From Verrucomicrobiota bacterium (GTDB lineage Bacteria; Verrucomicrobiota; Verrucomicrobiia; Opitutales; Opitutaceae), in assembly GCA_023386835.1 (NCBI GenBank), contig JAEWIY010000158.1:1-7738 (forward strand): 7,738 nt of DNA, written 5' to 3'. The notes beneath the pieces are model-generated. The model ran no database searches. It worked only from the letters and a program-made list of their open reading frames with translations, and was not told the DNA's origin. Positions 6,504 through 7,738 of this stretch are shown one piece after another (the stretch's first letter is position 1; every line of letters begins with the position of its first letter). The position numbers and the translations under genes are program-made.

Positions 6504-7738
6504 ATGTCGCCCAATCTCCGGATCGCTCTTCGCTTCCTCACCGCCAAGCGGCGCGCGATGCTCATGAGCCTCTCCTGCATCGTGCTGGGTGTGGGGCTTT
6601 TTGTGGTCACACAAGCGACCACCAGCGGATTCGAAAAGTTCTTCATCCGAACGATCCTCGGCACCAACGGCGCCATCCGCATCGAGGACCGCCGTCAAGA
6701 CACGCTGCGCCGGATGGAAGCGGCCGGTGGCGCCAGCGGCTCGAAGTTCGAGGTTTCGACCAAGGAGGGCTGGAAGTACGTCGAGGGCATTGAGGAACCG
6801 CGCTTGCTGATCGATGCGCTCAGTCGTTTTCCCAACGTCTCGGGTGTGTCGGAGGTGCTCCATGGCCCCGTCGTCGTGCGGAGCTCGTTCAAGAGTGAAT
6901 CCGGCCGCGTTTACGGCATCCGGTTCGAGGACCATGCGCGAGTGTCCGACATCGAGCAGCAGATCATCCACGGCAGCCCGGCGGAGTTTCGCGCGACGCC
7001 GCAGGGCGTGATGATCGGATCCGTCATGGCCGAGCGGTTACAACTCGCCCCGGGTGACTCCGTCGTGATCGAATCCGGAGACCAGCGCCGCCGGTATCGG
7101 GTCAGCGCGATCTACGAGACCGGCGTGTCCGACATCGACCGGGTCCGGGTGTACATCAACATGGGCGAGGCCCGCTCGCTGCTGAAGAAGGCCACCGGGG
7201 CCTCGTTCATTCAGGTCAACCTTTTCGACAAGGAGCGGGCACCCGAAGATGCCTGGCACATGCGCGAGGTGCTTGGTCACAGTGCGTCGAGCTGGCAGGA
7301 ACGGGAGAAGACCTGGCTCGAGGTGTTTCGGGCGCTCCGCCTTTCCACCGCCATCACCGTTTCAGTTTTTACGCTGATCGCGGGTCTGGCGATGTTCAAT
7401 ACGCTTGCGATGATCGTCATGGAGAAGACCAAGGACATCGCGATCCTCCGGTCGATGGGTTATACCCGCCGCGACATCACCAACATCTTCCTCTGGCAGG
7501 CGGCCATTGTGCTCGCGATCGGCACCGTACTCGGCTGGGTCCTCGGAGCGGGCGTAACGTACGCTGTCGCCAACTTCCCGATCCGAATCCGAGGTATATT
7601 TGCCACGGATACGTTTCAGGTGGACTGGAATTTGTGGCACTACGTGGCCGCGACGATCACCGCCGTCGTGATGGTCATGGTGGCCAGCCTCGTCCCCGCG
7701 CGCCGAGCCGCCCGACTTGAACCCGGCGACGTCATCCG
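6504..7738 (+). CDS. ABC transporter permease of LolC/MacB (FtsX-like) type, C-terminal tip missing
   Basis: The first 411 codons of an inner-membrane permease, still open at the window edge. The ATG at 6504 gives a cytoplasmic start NLRIALRFLTAKRR (4-17), as in LolC/E proteins, and membrane helix 1 (about 19-38). A large periplasmic MacB-type domain follows (about 40-278), then three helices (about 281-305, 328-355, 378-398). The loop EKTKDIAILRSMGYTRRDI (307-325) is the coupling helix that contacts the ATPase, and ARRAARLEPGDVI (399-411) is the conserved C-terminal motif, so only a few residues are probably lost. Four helices and this length fit mechanotransmission-type permeases, which do not carry substrate through the membrane themselves. 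A weak AGG lies five bases before the ATG. The ATPase subunit is not in the window. Substrate could be a lipid, lipoprotein, peptide or small molecule; the adaptor and channel beside it favour export out of the cell over Lol-type lipoprotein release. Confidence 0.93.
   Translation, partial: MSPNLRIALRFLTAKRRAMLMSLSCIVLGVGLFVVTQATTSGFEKFFIRTILGTNGAIRIEDRRQDTLRRMEAAGGASGSKFEVSTKEGWKYVEGIEEPRLLIDALSRFPNVSGVSEVLHGPVVVRSSFKSESGRVYGIRFEDHARVSDIEQQIIHGSPAEFRATPQGVMIGSVMAERLQLAPGDSVVIESGDQRRRYRVSAIYETGVSDIDRVRVYINMGEARSLLKKATGASFIQVNLFDKERAPEDAWHMREVLGHSASSWQEREKTWLEVFRALRLSTAITVSVFTLIAGLAMFNTLAMIVMEKTKDIAILRSMGYTRRDITNIFLWQAAIVLAIGTVLGWVLGAGVTYAVANFPIRIRGIFATDTFQVDWNLWHYVAATITAVVMVMVASLVPARRAARLEPGDVI

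Overview
The window is an ordinary-looking, GC-rich, densely coded chromosomal segment from a Gram-negative (two-membrane) bacterium. An outer-membrane efflux protein with a signal peptide shows the double membrane. The gene style (weak or absent Shine-Dalgarno sequences, and an EPS-type asparagine synthase beside glycosyltransferases) would fit a Verrucomicrobiota/Opitutales-like organism. That placement is a guess from general impression and no marker gene is present to test it. No rRNA, tRNA, CRISPR, transposase, integrase or phage gene was seen.

Left half (1-3536, minus strand): a tightly packed surface-polysaccharide cassette read right to left. It starts with a membrane-anchored GT2 glycosyltransferase of the polyprenyl-phosphate sugar transferase type. 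Next, 3 bases downstream, is a glutamine-hydrolysing asparagine synthase-like amidotransferase. A GT4 glycosyltransferase follows, overlapping the amidotransferase by an ATGA, and runs off the left edge. Together they would charge a lipid carrier with sugar, amidate a precursor or residue, and extend a glycan.

Middle (3537-3776): a 240-base divergent intergenic region that must hold the start signals for both leftward and rightward transcription. It contains short palindromes but no promoter I can call convincingly.

Right half (3777-7738, plus strand): a three-gene export set. It encodes a TolC-family outer-membrane channel, a membrane-anchored periplasmic adaptor (HlyD/MacA type) and a LolC/MacB-type ABC permease cut by the right edge only a few residues before its expected end. 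No ATP-binding subunit lies in the window; it probably follows downstream. The set looks like a tripartite ABC exporter of unknown substrate.

The most noteworthy non-coding signals are two perfect-armed stem-loops bracketing the adaptor gene. A long bulged hairpin (5276-5319) lies just before it. A 10-bp hairpin with a 4-base loop (6461-6484) starts inside its stop codon and is followed by a short T run. They may set the relative amounts of the exporter subunits. I see no clearly new system here; these hairpins and the unassigned exporter are what merit a second look.
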